Position numbers and translations under genes: made by a program. A stretch of 64,000 bases of DNA from assembly GCA_003331935.1 (NCBI GenBank), contig QOQE01000004.1, positions 20,539 to 84,538 of the forward strand, in the 5' to 3' direction. Below are positions 8,772 to 16,282 of the stretch, piece by piece. The notes beneath the pieces are model-generated. The model was not told the DNA's origin and did not search any database. It was given only the letters and a program-made list of their open reading frames with translations. Position 1 is the first letter of the stretch. Each line of letters opens with the position of its first letter. The stretch comes from Alphaproteobacteria bacterium (GTDB lineage Bacteria > Pseudomonadota > Alphaproteobacteria > Rhodobacterales > Rhodobacteraceae).

Positions 8772-9218
8772 TTATTCTGCAAGTATTGCACAATTTTCTA
8801 GCCCAACTTCTATACAGTATTTGGCAGCTTCTTTTGATTTATTTGCTTCCCCTTCTGAGATTTCGAACTCATCTTCAATGATTAAATGGTAACCTATGTC
8901 AACCCTATTCTCAATAATGGATGCAAGGTAAAAAAGAGTATGCGCCCTGACAATATCATCTTTTACCTTCTCACTGTAAGCATATAAGTTTCCTAGAAAT
9001 TCAAGCGCAGGCGAATAGCCAGCTCTTGCAGACCCCTTCAAAAACCTTATTCCCTTGATAACGTTAGTCTCAACTGTTTGATCTATAGGGGAGATTAGCA
9101 TATTGCCGATAAAATAATTAGCGACTTTATTGCCTTTACGTGCAAGGGGAATTAAAGTTTCATAAGACTCTCGATGGGACTTCGCGTAAAAAAGGGATAT
9201 GATATCTTCTTCGCTCAT
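8772..9218 (-). CDS. Sel1-like repeat protein (short)
   Basis: A 148-aa protein with no signal peptide and two or three degenerate Sel1/TPR-type helical repeats (KGIRFLKGSARAGYSPALEF, VRAHTLFYLASI). Its C-terminal pattern (AHTLFYLA, then KEAAKYCIEVGLENC) resembles the tail of the Sel1 protein at 5225-5989, so the two are likely distant paralogues. It is 25 nt downstream of hpf and may be cotranscribed with it. Function unknown beyond a probable protein-interaction role. Confidence 0.75.
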   Translation of the reverse strand: MSEEDIISLFYAKSHRESYETLIPLARKGNKVANYFIGNMLISPIDQTVETNVIKGIRFLKGSARAGYSPALEFLGNLYAYSEKVKDDIVRAHTLFYLASIIENRVDIGYHLIIEDEFEISEGEANKSKEAAKYCIEVGLENCAILAE

Positions 9219-9243
9219 TATACTTTCCTTTGCGATGACTTGC

Positions 9244-9858
9244 TCAGGAAGTAAGACTTTTGGCTATAGTTTTTTCTCGACTTCCTCTCGGATCAACCCA
9301 GCCAATATTACCGTCTTTCCTATAATAAACCAAATTTAAACCTGAATGAGAGGCATTTCTGAAAAATATACAGCTTTCATTTTCTAGCTCCAGACGCATA
9401 ACGGCTTGCTCAACTGTTAGTTCCTCTATTTTATATGAAAGTTCTGCAACTACGGGCATACCGTCACTATTGTTGATGTCTATCTCATCTTCTTGAGAGT
9501 TCAAAACACTTTGGTAGATCCTTAAGGGTTCATCAGAAGCTGAAATATTCTTACTCTCAGAGTTTCTGTGACTTTTCATCCTGCGGTGATACCGTCTCAG
9601 TTTTTTTTCTATATGGTCAAGTGCATCGTCACAGCTATTATTAGCGTCCTTACCTCTGCCAGTAGAATCTAGTTCAATTTTGTTTTTTAAGTATACTTTT
9701 ACCTTAGCTTTAAAATTACCGAATCTCTTTTCTAATGTAATTTGGGCACTAACAGCATCGTATGAATATTTTTTTAAAACTTCGTCAATCCTGCCACTAC
9801 TGTAGGTTTGGAAGGATTCCCCTAGTTCAATATTTTTGCCGACTATCTTTATATTCAA
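9244..9858 (-). CDS. hpf: Ribosome hibernation promoting factor, long form
   Basis: Ribosome-associated factor that binds the 30S subunit and, in the long form, drives 100S dimer formation in stationary phase. Residues 1-100 match the S30AE/RaiA domain (start MNIKIVGKNIELGESF, later VKVYLKNKIELDSTG). A variable linker is followed by the C-terminal dimerisation domain (PVVAELSYKIEELTVEQAVM, FFRNA). The length of 204 aa is that of long HPF. The start codon is TTG at 9858; the family N terminus and a GAGGGTAGG upstream support it. rpoN, a common neighbour, is not here. Confidence 0.93.
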   Translation of the reverse strand: MNIKIVGKNIELGESFQTYSSGRIDEVLKKYSYDAVSAQITLEKRFGNFKAKVKVYLKNKIELDSTGRGKDANNSCDDALDHIEKKLRRYHRRMKSHRNSESKNISASDEPLRIYQSVLNSQEDEIDINNSDGMPVVAELSYKIEELTVEQAVMRLELENESCIFFRNASHSGLNLVYYRKDGNIGWVDPRGSREKTIAKSLTS

Positions 9859-10036
9859 GTATTACCTACCCTCATTTATCTAGTATATATAATTTAGTAT
9901 AAATAAAAAAGCCCTGGTAAAAAATTATTAAAAATTTAGCTAACCTAATTTCTATTTTTTTGGGACTCACCAATAACTTTTTCTTTATTTTAGAGAGAAA
10001 GTAGTAAATATAGAGCATCAAACTTTGAGCACGAAA

Positions 10037-11251
10037 ATGCAAATCAATATAGACTTAATAAGAGACGCAAGCAAAGAACTGTTCGGCAATATAATCAGAA
10101 CACCTACTATTCGATCACAGTATCTTAGCGGTGCAATAAATGCCGACGTTTTTCTTAAGCTGGAAAATCTACAATATACTTCTTCTTTTAAAGTTAGGGG
10201 AGCATATGTTTCTATAAAGCGTTTGCAGGAAAAACAAAAACGAATGGGCGTAATTGCTATGTCAGCTGGCAACCATGCGCAAGCAGTGGCTTGGTGGGCG
10301 CAAAAAGAACGTGTTAAAGCAACAATCGTGATGCCTGAACAAGCCCCTTTATCAAAAGTGATGAAAACAAAAAGTTTAGGAGCAGAAGTCATACTTAAAG
10401 GCCGAACTCTAAATGAGTCGCAAACTTTTGTATCTGAGCTAGTGCACAATAAAAAGTTAACCCTGATACATCCATACGATGATCCTAATGTCGTGATTGG
10501 ACAAGGTACACTCGGTTTAGAAATTATGGACGACATTAAAAATTTGGAACTTCTTGTCATTCCTATCGGAGGAGGTGGTTTAATATCAGGTATATCAATA
10601 ATTGCCAAAAGCCTAAACCCCAATATTAAAATATTTGGAGTGCAAACTGAAAAATTCCCGTCTATGTATAATGTAATCCACAAAAAGGATCTTGAAATTT
10701 TAGGGGATACCTTAGCCGATGGCATTGCCGTCAAGAGACCTGGGAAAATTACTTCAGAGATAATAAAAGATCATGTTGATGAAATTTTGCTCATTAACGA
10801 ATTTGAGCTTGAAAAAGCAATCAGCTCTTTGTTTGAAAACGAAAGGGTTGTTGCTGAGGGAGCAGGCGCTGCAGGAGTAGCGGCAATAATGAAAAATAAA
10901 GATATATTTTCTGGTAAAAAAGTAGGAACAGTAATTTGTGGGGGCAATATCGATGCAAGGCTGTTTGCCAGCATACTTAATCGAAAACTCTTGATGGATG
11001 GAAGAATGACCAAAGTACGGATTGATATAATTGATGAGCCTGGAATGTTGGCTAGAATTTCAAATTTAATTGCTAAATTTGGGGGTAACATTATAGAAAT
11101 CTACCATCAAAGAATGTTTAATGACGTTCCTGTAAAGAATGCAAAAATTGATGCTATCATTGAAGCGTTAAGCGTAGAACATATTGCTTCTATAATTAAG
11201 GCCTTAAGGGAAGATGGATTTAAGGTTTCAGAGATAATGGAAAGATCTTAA
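10037..11251 (+). CDS. Threonine dehydratase (threonine ammonia-lyase) with ACT domain
   Basis: PLP enzyme that deaminates threonine (or serine) to 2-oxobutanoate. The cofactor lysine lies in SSFKVRGA (Lys52 from this start), the phosphate-binding loop is IGGGGLISG near residue 177, and a C-terminal ACT domain occupies about residues 323-404. One ACT domain and about 404 aa fit the TdcB/IlvA-short class. The ATG at 10037 is preferred over an in-frame TTG at 10025; neither has a good Shine-Dalgarno. Biosynthetic (isoleucine) or catabolic use cannot be decided from context. Confidence 0.94.
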   Translation: MQINIDLIRDASKELFGNIIRTPTIRSQYLSGAINADVFLKLENLQYTSSFKVRGAYVSIKRLQEKQKRMGVIAMSAGNHAQAVAWWAQKERVKATIVMPEQAPLSKVMKTKSLGAEVILKGRTLNESQTFVSELVHNKKLTLIHPYDDPNVVIGQGTLGLEIMDDIKNLELLVIPIGGGGLISGISIIAKSLNPNIKIFGVQTEKFPSMYNVIHKKDLEILGDTLADGIAVKRPGKITSEIIKDHVDEILLINEFELEKAISSLFENERVVAEGAGAAGVAAIMKNKDIFSGKKVGTVICGGNIDARLFASILNRKLLMDGRMTKVRIDIIDEPGMLARISNLIAKFGGNIIEIYHQRMFNDVPVKNAKIDAIIEALSVEHIASIIKALREDGFKVSEIMERS

Positions 11252-11297
11252 ATTTCTAATTATTTGACTTATATCGTTATTTATTTATTTTTAAAAC

Positions 11298-12035
11298 ATG
11301 AGATTGAAGGACATTGTTTTTAAATCAAAAAAAGTCAATAGGGCTTTTGCATGGGCAGCTCATATTTTTACTGCATCGGGACTCATTTCCGGTTTTTTAG
11401 GTTTGATAGCAATATTAAATGGTGAACAAACTCTAGCATTTCTATTTATGGGTTTGGCTTTAGTCATTGACGGCGTTGATGGCACTCTAGCTAGATATGT
11501 AAATGTTGCAGAAGCACTTCCGGAAGTGGATGGAAGCTCATTAGACAATGTAATTGATATGTTTAACTACTCAATACTACCTGTATTGATGATTTATTGG
11601 TTTTCAATGGTTCCGTATGAATTAATCTATCTAACTTGTATCGCCATTTTGTTAGCCAGTTGTTACACCTTTTCAGATAAAAATATCAAAACTTCCGATT
11701 ATTACTTCAAGGGCTTTTCTGCGCTATGGAACTTGTTGGTATTTTTTCTCTTTATTATAGACCTTGGGCTTTGGTTTAATTTTGTAGCGGTTTGCTTCTG
11801 TTTGATACTGACATTTATCCCAGTAAAGATAATACATCCATTTAGGGTAAAGGAGTTGCGTAACTCGTCAATTCTGATGGTTGGAATATGGTCTGTTAGC
11901 GCAGTTTATCTCGTATTGCATAAACACGGAGATCTTTTCAACAATTTTCATGCAATGTTTTTTACCGTTTGGATAATGAGTACTGCTTATTTTGTATGGA
12001 TCTCCTTGCGGAGATCCTTTAAACAAAATACTTAA
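11298..12035 (+). CDS. pcs: Phosphatidylcholine synthase (CDP-alcohol phosphatidyltransferase)
   Basis: Integral membrane enzyme that condenses CDP-diacylglycerol with choline to make phosphatidylcholine directly. It has the CDP-alcohol signature in its Pcs-specific form: D58-G-x2-D61-G-x2-A65-R66, 12 residues, G79, then D83 and D87. About seven to eight hydrophobic segments and 245 aa fit bacterial Pcs. Pcs is characteristic of Alphaproteobacteria that take up choline. Its 3' end abuts the convergent pseudoazurin gene, and a perfect hairpin lies within its last codons. Confidence 0.93.
   Translation: MRLKDIVFKSKKVNRAFAWAAHIFTASGLISGFLGLIAILNGEQTLAFLFMGLALVIDGVDGTLARYVNVAEALPEVDGSSLDNVIDMFNYSILPVLMIYWFSMVPYELIYLTCIAILLASCYTFSDKNIKTSDYYFKGFSALWNLLVFFLFIIDLGLWFNFVAVCFCLILTFIPVKIIHPFRVKELRNSSILMVGIWSVSAVYLVLHKHGDLFNNFHAMFFTVWIMSTAYFVWISLRRSFKQNT
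11998..12017. terminator. Hairpin at the pcs/pseudoazurin convergence
   Basis: Perfect 8-bp stem GGATCTCC/GGAGATCC with a TTGC loop, lying in the last codons of pcs and just beyond the convergent pseudoazurin stop. Only a TTT follows on the + strand, so it would be a weak intrinsic terminator. Its position between convergent genes is what suggests the role. Confidence 0.4.
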
Positions 12036-12476
12036 TTACGACCCAACTTGCGTTAGATACTTTTCAAGTCGCTCTTTAGATTTTTTTGGAACTTTTTGAC
12101 CTTTTAAAAAATCTGTTGGGTCAGCAGAATCTCCAACCTGGATAAGTGCAACCATTCCGTTCGCGTAGTGCGGGGTGCAGCGAATTCCGTATAGTCCTTC
12201 AGCCTCTACAGTGTAAGTAAACTTCTTATTGATCTTACTCTTAAACTTTTTTGCTCCATCAGGGATTAATCCCTTTATGGATGCCGCCATATGCCCTTTA
12301 TCAGTAGGTAGAAAAATGATGTTGTCGCCTTTTTGAGCTTTAATAAATGAAGGCTCAAATATCATTTTTCCTTCTTCACCTTTATTTAGCATTTTGACTT
12401 CTATGTCCGCCGCCCAAACAGCTGCAGATACTAAAAAACTAGCAAATAATGTTATCGTAAATGAAAAAATTCTCAT
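12036..12476 (-). CDS. Pseudoazurin (periplasmic blue copper protein)
   Basis: Type 1 copper electron carrier of the periplasm. A signal peptide covers residues 1-22 (ending AAVWA). The copper ligands His62, Cys100, His103 and Met108 become 40, 78, 81 and 86 in the mature protein, exactly the classic pseudoazurin numbering. TDKGH and RCTPHYANGM frame them. Pseudoazurins donate electrons to nitrite or N2O reductases or to peroxidases; none of these is encoded here, so its partner lies elsewhere. AGGAGG 5 nt before the ATG is a strong RBS. Confidence 0.96.
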   Translation of the reverse strand: MRIFSFTITLFASFLVSAAVWAADIEVKMLNKGEEGKMIFEPSFIKAQKGDNIIFLPTDKGHMAASIKGLIPDGAKKFKSKINKKFTYTVEAEGLYGIRCTPHYANGMVALIQVGDSADPTDFLKGQKVPKKSKERLEKYLTQVGS

Positions 12477-12511
12477 ATTATCCTCCTAAAAGAATTGTGG
12501 AACACACGCTG

Positions 12512-12540
12512 TAAAATGGAGTAAATTTACGTTGTGTCAA
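12512..12540 (-). promoter_or_regulatory. Probable pseudoazurin promoter
   Basis: A consensus -35 TTGACA (12540-12535) is followed by AT-rich sequence with a weak -10 candidate (CATTTT or ATTTTA) 16-17 nt downstream. It lies about 60 nt upstream of the pseudoazurin ATG in an otherwise empty gap. The -35 is convincing; the -10 is poor, which would suit an activator-dependent promoter. Confidence 0.4.
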
Positions 12541-12573
12541 CCAAAAATATTTAAATATCCAAGGACACTATTT

Positions 12574-12984
12574 TCAATTAGGGTTCGATTTTTTTTGTCT
12601 TCGAACAAAGAGGAAACTCTGGACGCAAAAATAAACATAAACAAAACCCGTAATTAACAGCATTAGCTTCGATAGGCCAGCATAATAATTATTAAACATT
12701 CCTCTAAAAAAGTCGAGACCACCCAAAAAAGCGAGTATACCTATCAATACAGCTATATGCATTAAAGCTTTTCTCAACGTCGGTTTGAACATTGTGATAA
12801 ACCCAATAAGTATCAGCGGGCACCCAATAAAGGCAGGAACCAATGAGGTTAGTGAGGAACTTTCTGCTATAATCGATATTGAAAAGGCCCAAACAACCAT
12901 AAACAGACCATAAATTAATGTTATAAGTTCTATTGATAAAGAGAAGACCCTAAAGTCTTCAGTAGAATGTGAGCTTTCTTCCAT
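12574..12984 (-). CDS. Hypothetical four-helix membrane protein
   Basis: Unrecognised 136-aa protein with four hydrophobic segments (about residues 17-38, 47-66, 74-90 and 105-126) and charged ends, so it is inner-membrane. Its ATG lies immediately after the stop of the DUF2237 gene on the same strand, which means cotranscription and probably translational coupling. A link to the DUF2237 protein is inferred only from this. Confidence 0.8.
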   Translation of the reverse strand: MEESSHSTEDFRVFSLSIELITLIYGLFMVVWAFSISIIAESSSLTSLVPAFIGCPLILIGFITMFKPTLRKALMHIAVLIGILAFLGGLDFFRGMFNNYYAGLSKLMLLITGFVYVYFCVQSFLFVRRQKKSNPN

Positions 12985-13383
12985 CTAATTTCCTCCAGAA
13001 TTTTCTTTCAAATGTTCTAAATCACAGATCTCCAGGCATTTGATGTTCGTTGATTCAAGAACAACCTTTGGAGCCTTGCCTGCCTGCCTAGCTTCTTCCC
13101 ATCTTGCCGCGCAAAGACACCACTGATCACCAGCCTTTAAACCTTCAAACTGATATTCTGGTCTAGGTGTCGATAAGTCATTTCCTCTATTTTTTGAAAA
13201 CTCAAGAAAGTCTGTTGTCATTATTGCGCATACTGTATGACTCCCCCCGTCCCTGGGGTCCCAATTACAACAACCGTCTCTCAAAAAACCCGTTAGAGGA
13301 TCAACTGAACATGGTTCGAGGGTTGTACCATTTACGTTTAGTTGCGATTTCCTAGGGTCAAAGTAATCTTTCTCATCAAACAT
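12985..13383 (-). CDS. DUF2237 family protein
   Basis: A 132-aa soluble protein of the DUF2237 family, recognised by LTGFLRDGCCNWDPRDGGSH near residues 30-49, then HTVCAIMTTDFLEFSK, GNDLSTPRPEY and GDQWCLCAARWEEA. The conserved cysteine pairs (GCC, WCLC) suggest metal binding or redox chemistry, but no function is established to my knowledge. A strong AAGGAGG lies 7 nt upstream of the ATG. It is followed directly by the four-helix membrane protein. Confidence 0.9.
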   Translation of the reverse strand: MFDEKDYFDPRKSQLNVNGTTLEPCSVDPLTGFLRDGCCNWDPRDGGSHTVCAIMTTDFLEFSKNRGNDLSTPRPEYQFEGLKAGDQWCLCAARWEEARQAGKAPKVVLESTNIKCLEICDLEHLKENSGGN

Positions 13384-13461
13384 ATTTCAACCTCCTTAAA
13401 AAATGCTCAACATCAGTTTTTGGCCGACCTACCTTATAACTAGAGCTCAATAAAAATATAT

Positions 13462-14043
13462 CTAGCTAAGTGGGATGCTATTGTCACTTTTCATATTTTG
13501 GTACTTGTCGGACAGATTATCATATATTAACGATATTCTCTCCGTTATTTCTAATAGGTCACCCCTGCTTTTAGGTTCGAGTTTGCTTATGAGCTCCTTT
13601 ATTGCATAACATTTCCAAAAATAATTTTCTTTACAATATGATCCATCTGACCTTCCAAACACTTCAGATAGGATATCTAAATCATGCGATATGTTAAAAG
13701 TATCCTTTGTGTCTTGATAATTAAAAAAATAGTAAATAGTATCAAAACCTGCCCAAGTAATTGCAGATAAGCACATAGGACAAGGCTCATGTGTTGACAA
13801 AAATATAAGATCGTCGGTGGACCGATTTTTGTTTTCCGAAAAAAATTTATTTAAAGTAGAGATTTCTCCATGAAAAAGGGGGTTTTCAACTTCTTGATTT
13901 ACACCAATGGTGATGGTTGCATAATCACTTTTACTAAGGATTGCTCCTCCAAAAACTTTATTTCCCTTTGAAACACCTATTCTTGTTTCAGGGATTATCT
14001 CCTCTTCAATAACCTTCAAAGCAGTTTCTATAAGCCTTCTCAC
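13462..14043 (-). CDS. Cytidine/deoxycytidylate-type zinc deaminase
   Basis: Zinc-dependent nucleoside/nucleobase deaminase fold. The catalytic HGE is at residues 58-60 (Glu60 as proton shuttle) and PCPMC at 87-91 supplies Cys88 and Cys91 as zinc ligands. It is 193 aa with an extended C terminus beyond the core, unlike TadA. It overlaps the pobA stop by 4 nt, so the two are translationally coupled, an odd pairing for an aromatic hydroxylase. It could act on guanine, cytosine, a nucleoside or a modified base; the sequence does not decide. Confidence 0.88.
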   Translation of the reverse strand: MRRLIETALKVIEEEIIPETRIGVSKGNKVFGGAILSKSDYATITIGVNQEVENPLFHGEISTLNKFFSENKNRSTDDLIFLSTHEPCPMCLSAITWAGFDTIYYFFNYQDTKDTFNISHDLDILSEVFGRSDGSYCKENYFWKCYAIKELISKLEPKSRGDLLEITERISLIYDNLSDKYQNMKSDNSIPLS

Positions 14044-15221
14044 AATGGTACGCCTACATAATTCTCTGCAAAATGGGCTTGCGCGAATTTCGAGTGAGCG
14101 AGATGCTCTAATTCACTTATTTTTATTTTCCTATCGAATTCTTTTGTTTCAGGAAACTCATGCATCACAGTAGTCATCCACCAACTGAACCTTACCGCTT
14201 TCCATATTCTCTTTAATGCTATTTTGGAATAATCAGATAATTTCTTTTTTCCTTCTCCTTTATAAAAGGATACGAGGCCTTCCGATAAATAATGCACATC
14301 TGATACAGCTAAGTTCAAACCCTTAGCTCCAGTTGGAGGAACAATGTGCGCAGCATCCCCTACAAGAAAGAGATTTCCGTACTGTAGAGGCTCAACTACG
14401 AAACTCCTCAAAGGGGCGATAGATTTTTCAATTGATGGGCCAGTTTTCAAATTATCTCTTGAATTTTCAGGCAATCGCTTAATTAATTCTTTCCAAAAAT
14501 AATCATCCGAATAGTCCTCTGCTCTGGTATTGGCATCGCACTGAATATAATATCTCGATAGATTATTATTTCGCATAGAGCATAAAGCAAACCCATCACA
14601 TGTATTGGCGTAAATCAACTCATCACTAACTGGAGGGGTTTCAGACAAAATACCCAACCAACCAAAGGGGTAAACTCTTTCATATTCTTTTCTTTGACTT
14701 AAGGGAATACGTTTCCTGGTAACGCCGTGAAAACCATCACAGCCTATTATAAAATCTGATACAACTTTATTTTCTCTACCTATTTTATCTTCAAATATTA
14801 CTTCCGTCTTTGAAGATTTTGGGTCAACTATATTTACATTTTTCACTTGAAAAAAAATATTAGCTTCTCTTTCCTCCTGCTTTTGATATAAATCTTTTGT
14901 TACCTCTGTTTGTCCAAAAATTGTAACACTTTTACCCACAGTCTCTGAAAAAGAAACTCGGAAACCTTTATTTTCTGATGAAAGGTAAGTACCTTGATGA
15001 ACAAACCCATCAATATCTATTCTCTCACCTACACCAGCTTGTTTCAATATTTGAACGGTCCCACTTTCTAAAACACCCGCCCTTATTCTCGACAAAACAT
15101 GGCATTTAGTGTGTTTCTCTAAAACGATTGTTTCTATACCCTCGTTCATGAGAAGCTGGGATAATAGTAGGCCCGATGGACCCCCGCCTATTATCGTTAC
15201 TTGAGTTTTTAAATTCACCAT
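14040..15221 (-). CDS. pobA: 4-hydroxybenzoate 3-monooxygenase
   Basis: FAD-dependent hydroxylase converting 4-hydroxybenzoate to protocatechuate. GGGPSG at residues 12-17 binds FAD; GDAAHIVPPTGAKGLNLA is the second FAD motif. With an offset of three, Tyr204, Ser215, Arg217, Tyr225 and Tyr388 fall on the substrate-site residues Tyr201, Ser212, Arg214, Tyr222 and Tyr385 of the Pseudomonas enzyme. The length of 393 aa is canonical. No protocatechuate pathway genes are in the window. The start has no Shine-Dalgarno; a terminator hairpin with its U-tract abuts the ATG, suggesting attenuation. Confidence 0.97.
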   Translation of the reverse strand: MVNLKTQVTIIGGGPSGLLLSQLLMNEGIETIVLEKHTKCHVLSRIRAGVLESGTVQILKQAGVGERIDIDGFVHQGTYLSSENKGFRVSFSETVGKSVTIFGQTEVTKDLYQKQEEREANIFFQVKNVNIVDPKSSKTEVIFEDKIGRENKVVSDFIIGCDGFHGVTRKRIPLSQRKEYERVYPFGWLGILSETPPVSDELIYANTCDGFALCSMRNNNLSRYYIQCDANTRAEDYSDDYFWKELIKRLPENSRDNLKTGPSIEKSIAPLRSFVVEPLQYGNLFLVGDAAHIVPPTGAKGLNLAVSDVHYLSEGLVSFYKGEGKKKLSDYSKIALKRIWKAVRFSWWMTTVMHEFPETKEFDRKIKISELEHLAHSKFAQAHFAENYVGVPL

Positions 15222-15224
15222 AAT

Positions 15225-15255
15225 TAAAAAGCAAAGGAGGCTGTTAAGCCTCCTT
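15225..15255 (-). terminator. Intrinsic terminator/attenuator immediately upstream of pobA
   Basis: On the minus strand an 8-bp stem AAGGAGGC/GCCTCCTT with a 6-nt loop (15255-15234) is followed by TGCTTTTTAATT. The U-tract runs into the pobA ATG at 15221. It ends the 26-codon ORF transcript or attenuates pobA. The 3' arm carries an anti-Shine-Dalgarno CCTCC and the 5' arm AGGAGG, so the hairpin also hides the only AGGAGG near pobA. Confidence 0.75.
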
Positions 15256-15275
15256 CGGTGACTGACGATTTAGTG

Positions 15276-15356
15276 TCAGATCCTTTTTTGCCCCTCGAAA
15301 ATTCTTGTCGAGAGGGTATCTATGTCTGCCACTATATTCGAATAATCACTAGACAT
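15276..15356 (-). CDS. 26-residue leader ORF upstream of pobA
   Basis: Small ORF encoding MSSDYSNIVADIDTLSTRIF followed by EGQKRI. Its start is preceded at 7-nt spacing by AAAGGAGGTGGTCC (15371-15358), a 13/14 match to the complement of the 16S rRNA 3' end. The stop is followed after 20 nt by the terminator that abuts pobA. The Shine-Dalgarno is far stronger than any other in the window, which argues for real translation. It could be a regulatory leader peptide for pobA or an independent small protein. No homology is claimed. Confidence 0.6.
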   Translation of the reverse strand: MSSDYSNIVADIDTLSTRIFEGQKRI

Positions 15357-15390
15357 TGGACCACCTCCTTTCAGTTGTTAACCATTATGT

Positions 15391-15420
15391 ATAATGTAAG
15401 ATACTTTGTAATCTTCTCAA
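15391..15420 (-). promoter_or_regulatory. Possible promoter for the leader ORF/pobA transcript
   Basis: TTGAGA at 15420-15415 and CATTAT at 15396-15391 with an 18-nt spacer lie 35 nt upstream of the leader-ORF ATG on the minus strand. The match is moderate. No other promoter can lie between the terminator and pobA, so pobA would depend on this transcript reading through. Confidence 0.3.
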
Positions 15421-15497
15421 ACTATAAAATTTATAATTGACTTAAAGACCAGAAATGACAGTTTAAGGAAACAGTATAGCATATTGGATAGGTCGAG

Positions 15498-15929
15498 ATG
15501 TCTATTGAGAAAGCTCTTATTGATGCCGTTATGAAGGTGTACCAAAGCAAAGGTGTTGGGAAATTTTTCTCAATTAATTTTTTGGAGGAAACTGATGGCG
15601 AATTTGTTTTTGAAGTGTGCTTTCCTCCTGATTGTTTAAACCCTCAAGGAAATGTACAAGGTGGAATGATTACTAGCGTACTAGATGATTGCACTGCACT
15701 ATGTGTTTTGTTTTCTACTAAAGGCAAAAGATTTCCTAACACAACGGATTTTCATACAACATTCCATCGGCCATTGTCTCTAGAACCTGCAACAATAAAG
15801 GCATCCATCTTAAAAATAGGCAGAAATATCGTGTCGGTAGAGGGTAAGATTTTTAAGGAAAAGAATAAATTGGTGGCTTCCTGTCTTCATACTGGGTTTC
15901 TTTTTGATACGCACGGAATGAAGAAATAG
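15498..15929 (+). CDS. PaaI-like hotdog thioesterase
   Basis: Acyl-CoA thioesterase of the hotdog fold, 143 aa. The signature NPQGNVQGGMITSVLDDCTA (about residues 46-65) is the family's G-x-x-x-G-G segment with the catalytic Asp. A following FHTTFHRPLS strand and a C-terminal LVASCLHTGFL complete the fold. It is divergent from the pobA leader region. The acyl-CoA substrate is unknown; some relatives act on aryl-CoA compounds, but nothing here proves that. Confidence 0.87.
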   Translation: MSIEKALIDAVMKVYQSKGVGKFFSINFLEETDGEFVFEVCFPPDCLNPQGNVQGGMITSVLDDCTALCVLFSTKGKRFPNTTDFHTTFHRPLSLEPATIKASILKIGRNIVSVEGKIFKEKNKLVASCLHTGFLFDTHGMKK

Positions 15930-15940
15930 TTTTTAGTAAT

Positions 15941-16279
15941 CTATTTGGGTAATGTTATATTCATATTTACAAGAACAACACCAATAACTATTAGAGCTAA
16001 TCCAATCAGAGACAAAAAGTTGAGAGATTGATTGAAAGCAAAATAAGATACTAGGGCCAAAGTAAAAATTCCTAATCCACTCCACGTCGCATACATGATC
16101 GCAATAGGAATAAAGTTCACAACAAATGACAAAAAGTAGAAGGAAACACCGTAGAGTAACAATAGAGACATAGTAGCTTTTACATTTGTAAAATTTTGAG
16201 ACGAGGGCAACAAAAGTGTACCACTCACCTCAAAGACAATTGCAGCTAGAAGGCAGAGATATGCAGTTATTGGTTGCAT
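15941..16279 (-). CDS. Small multidrug resistance (SMR/EmrE-type) transporter
   Basis: A 112-aa protein of four transmembrane helices. Glu17 in FEVSGT corresponds to the essential membrane glutamate of EmrE (Glu14), and YATWSGLG near residue 65 matches the conserved Tyr/Trp loop of helix 3. Proteins of this family exchange protons for quaternary ammonium compounds, guanidinium or polyamines; which one is undetermined. It is 3 nt downstream of the TPR gene on the same strand. Confidence 0.92.
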   Translation of the reverse strand: MQPITAYLCLLAAIVFEVSGTLLLPSSQNFTNVKATMSLLLLYGVSFYFLSFVVNFIPIAIMYATWSGLGIFTLALVSYFAFNQSLNFLSLIGLALIVIGVVLVNMNITLPK

Positions 16280-16282
16280 TTT

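Noticed and set aside
10018..10734. 238-aa minus-strand ORF opposite threonine dehydratase
   Set aside because: It mirrors the reading frame of the dehydratase, which has all PLP-enzyme motifs; composition rich in Ser/Pro/Cys is typical of an antisense shadow.
15358..15371. GGACCACCTCCTTT on the + strand, like the 3' end of 16S rRNA
   Set aside because: No rRNA sequence precedes it. On the minus strand it is an extended Shine-Dalgarno at the correct distance from an ATG.
15258..15440. 60-aa + strand ORF between pobA and the thioesterase gene
   Set aside because: No RBS, no recognisable features; it lies antisense to the better supported 26-codon leader ORF and its regulatory sequence.
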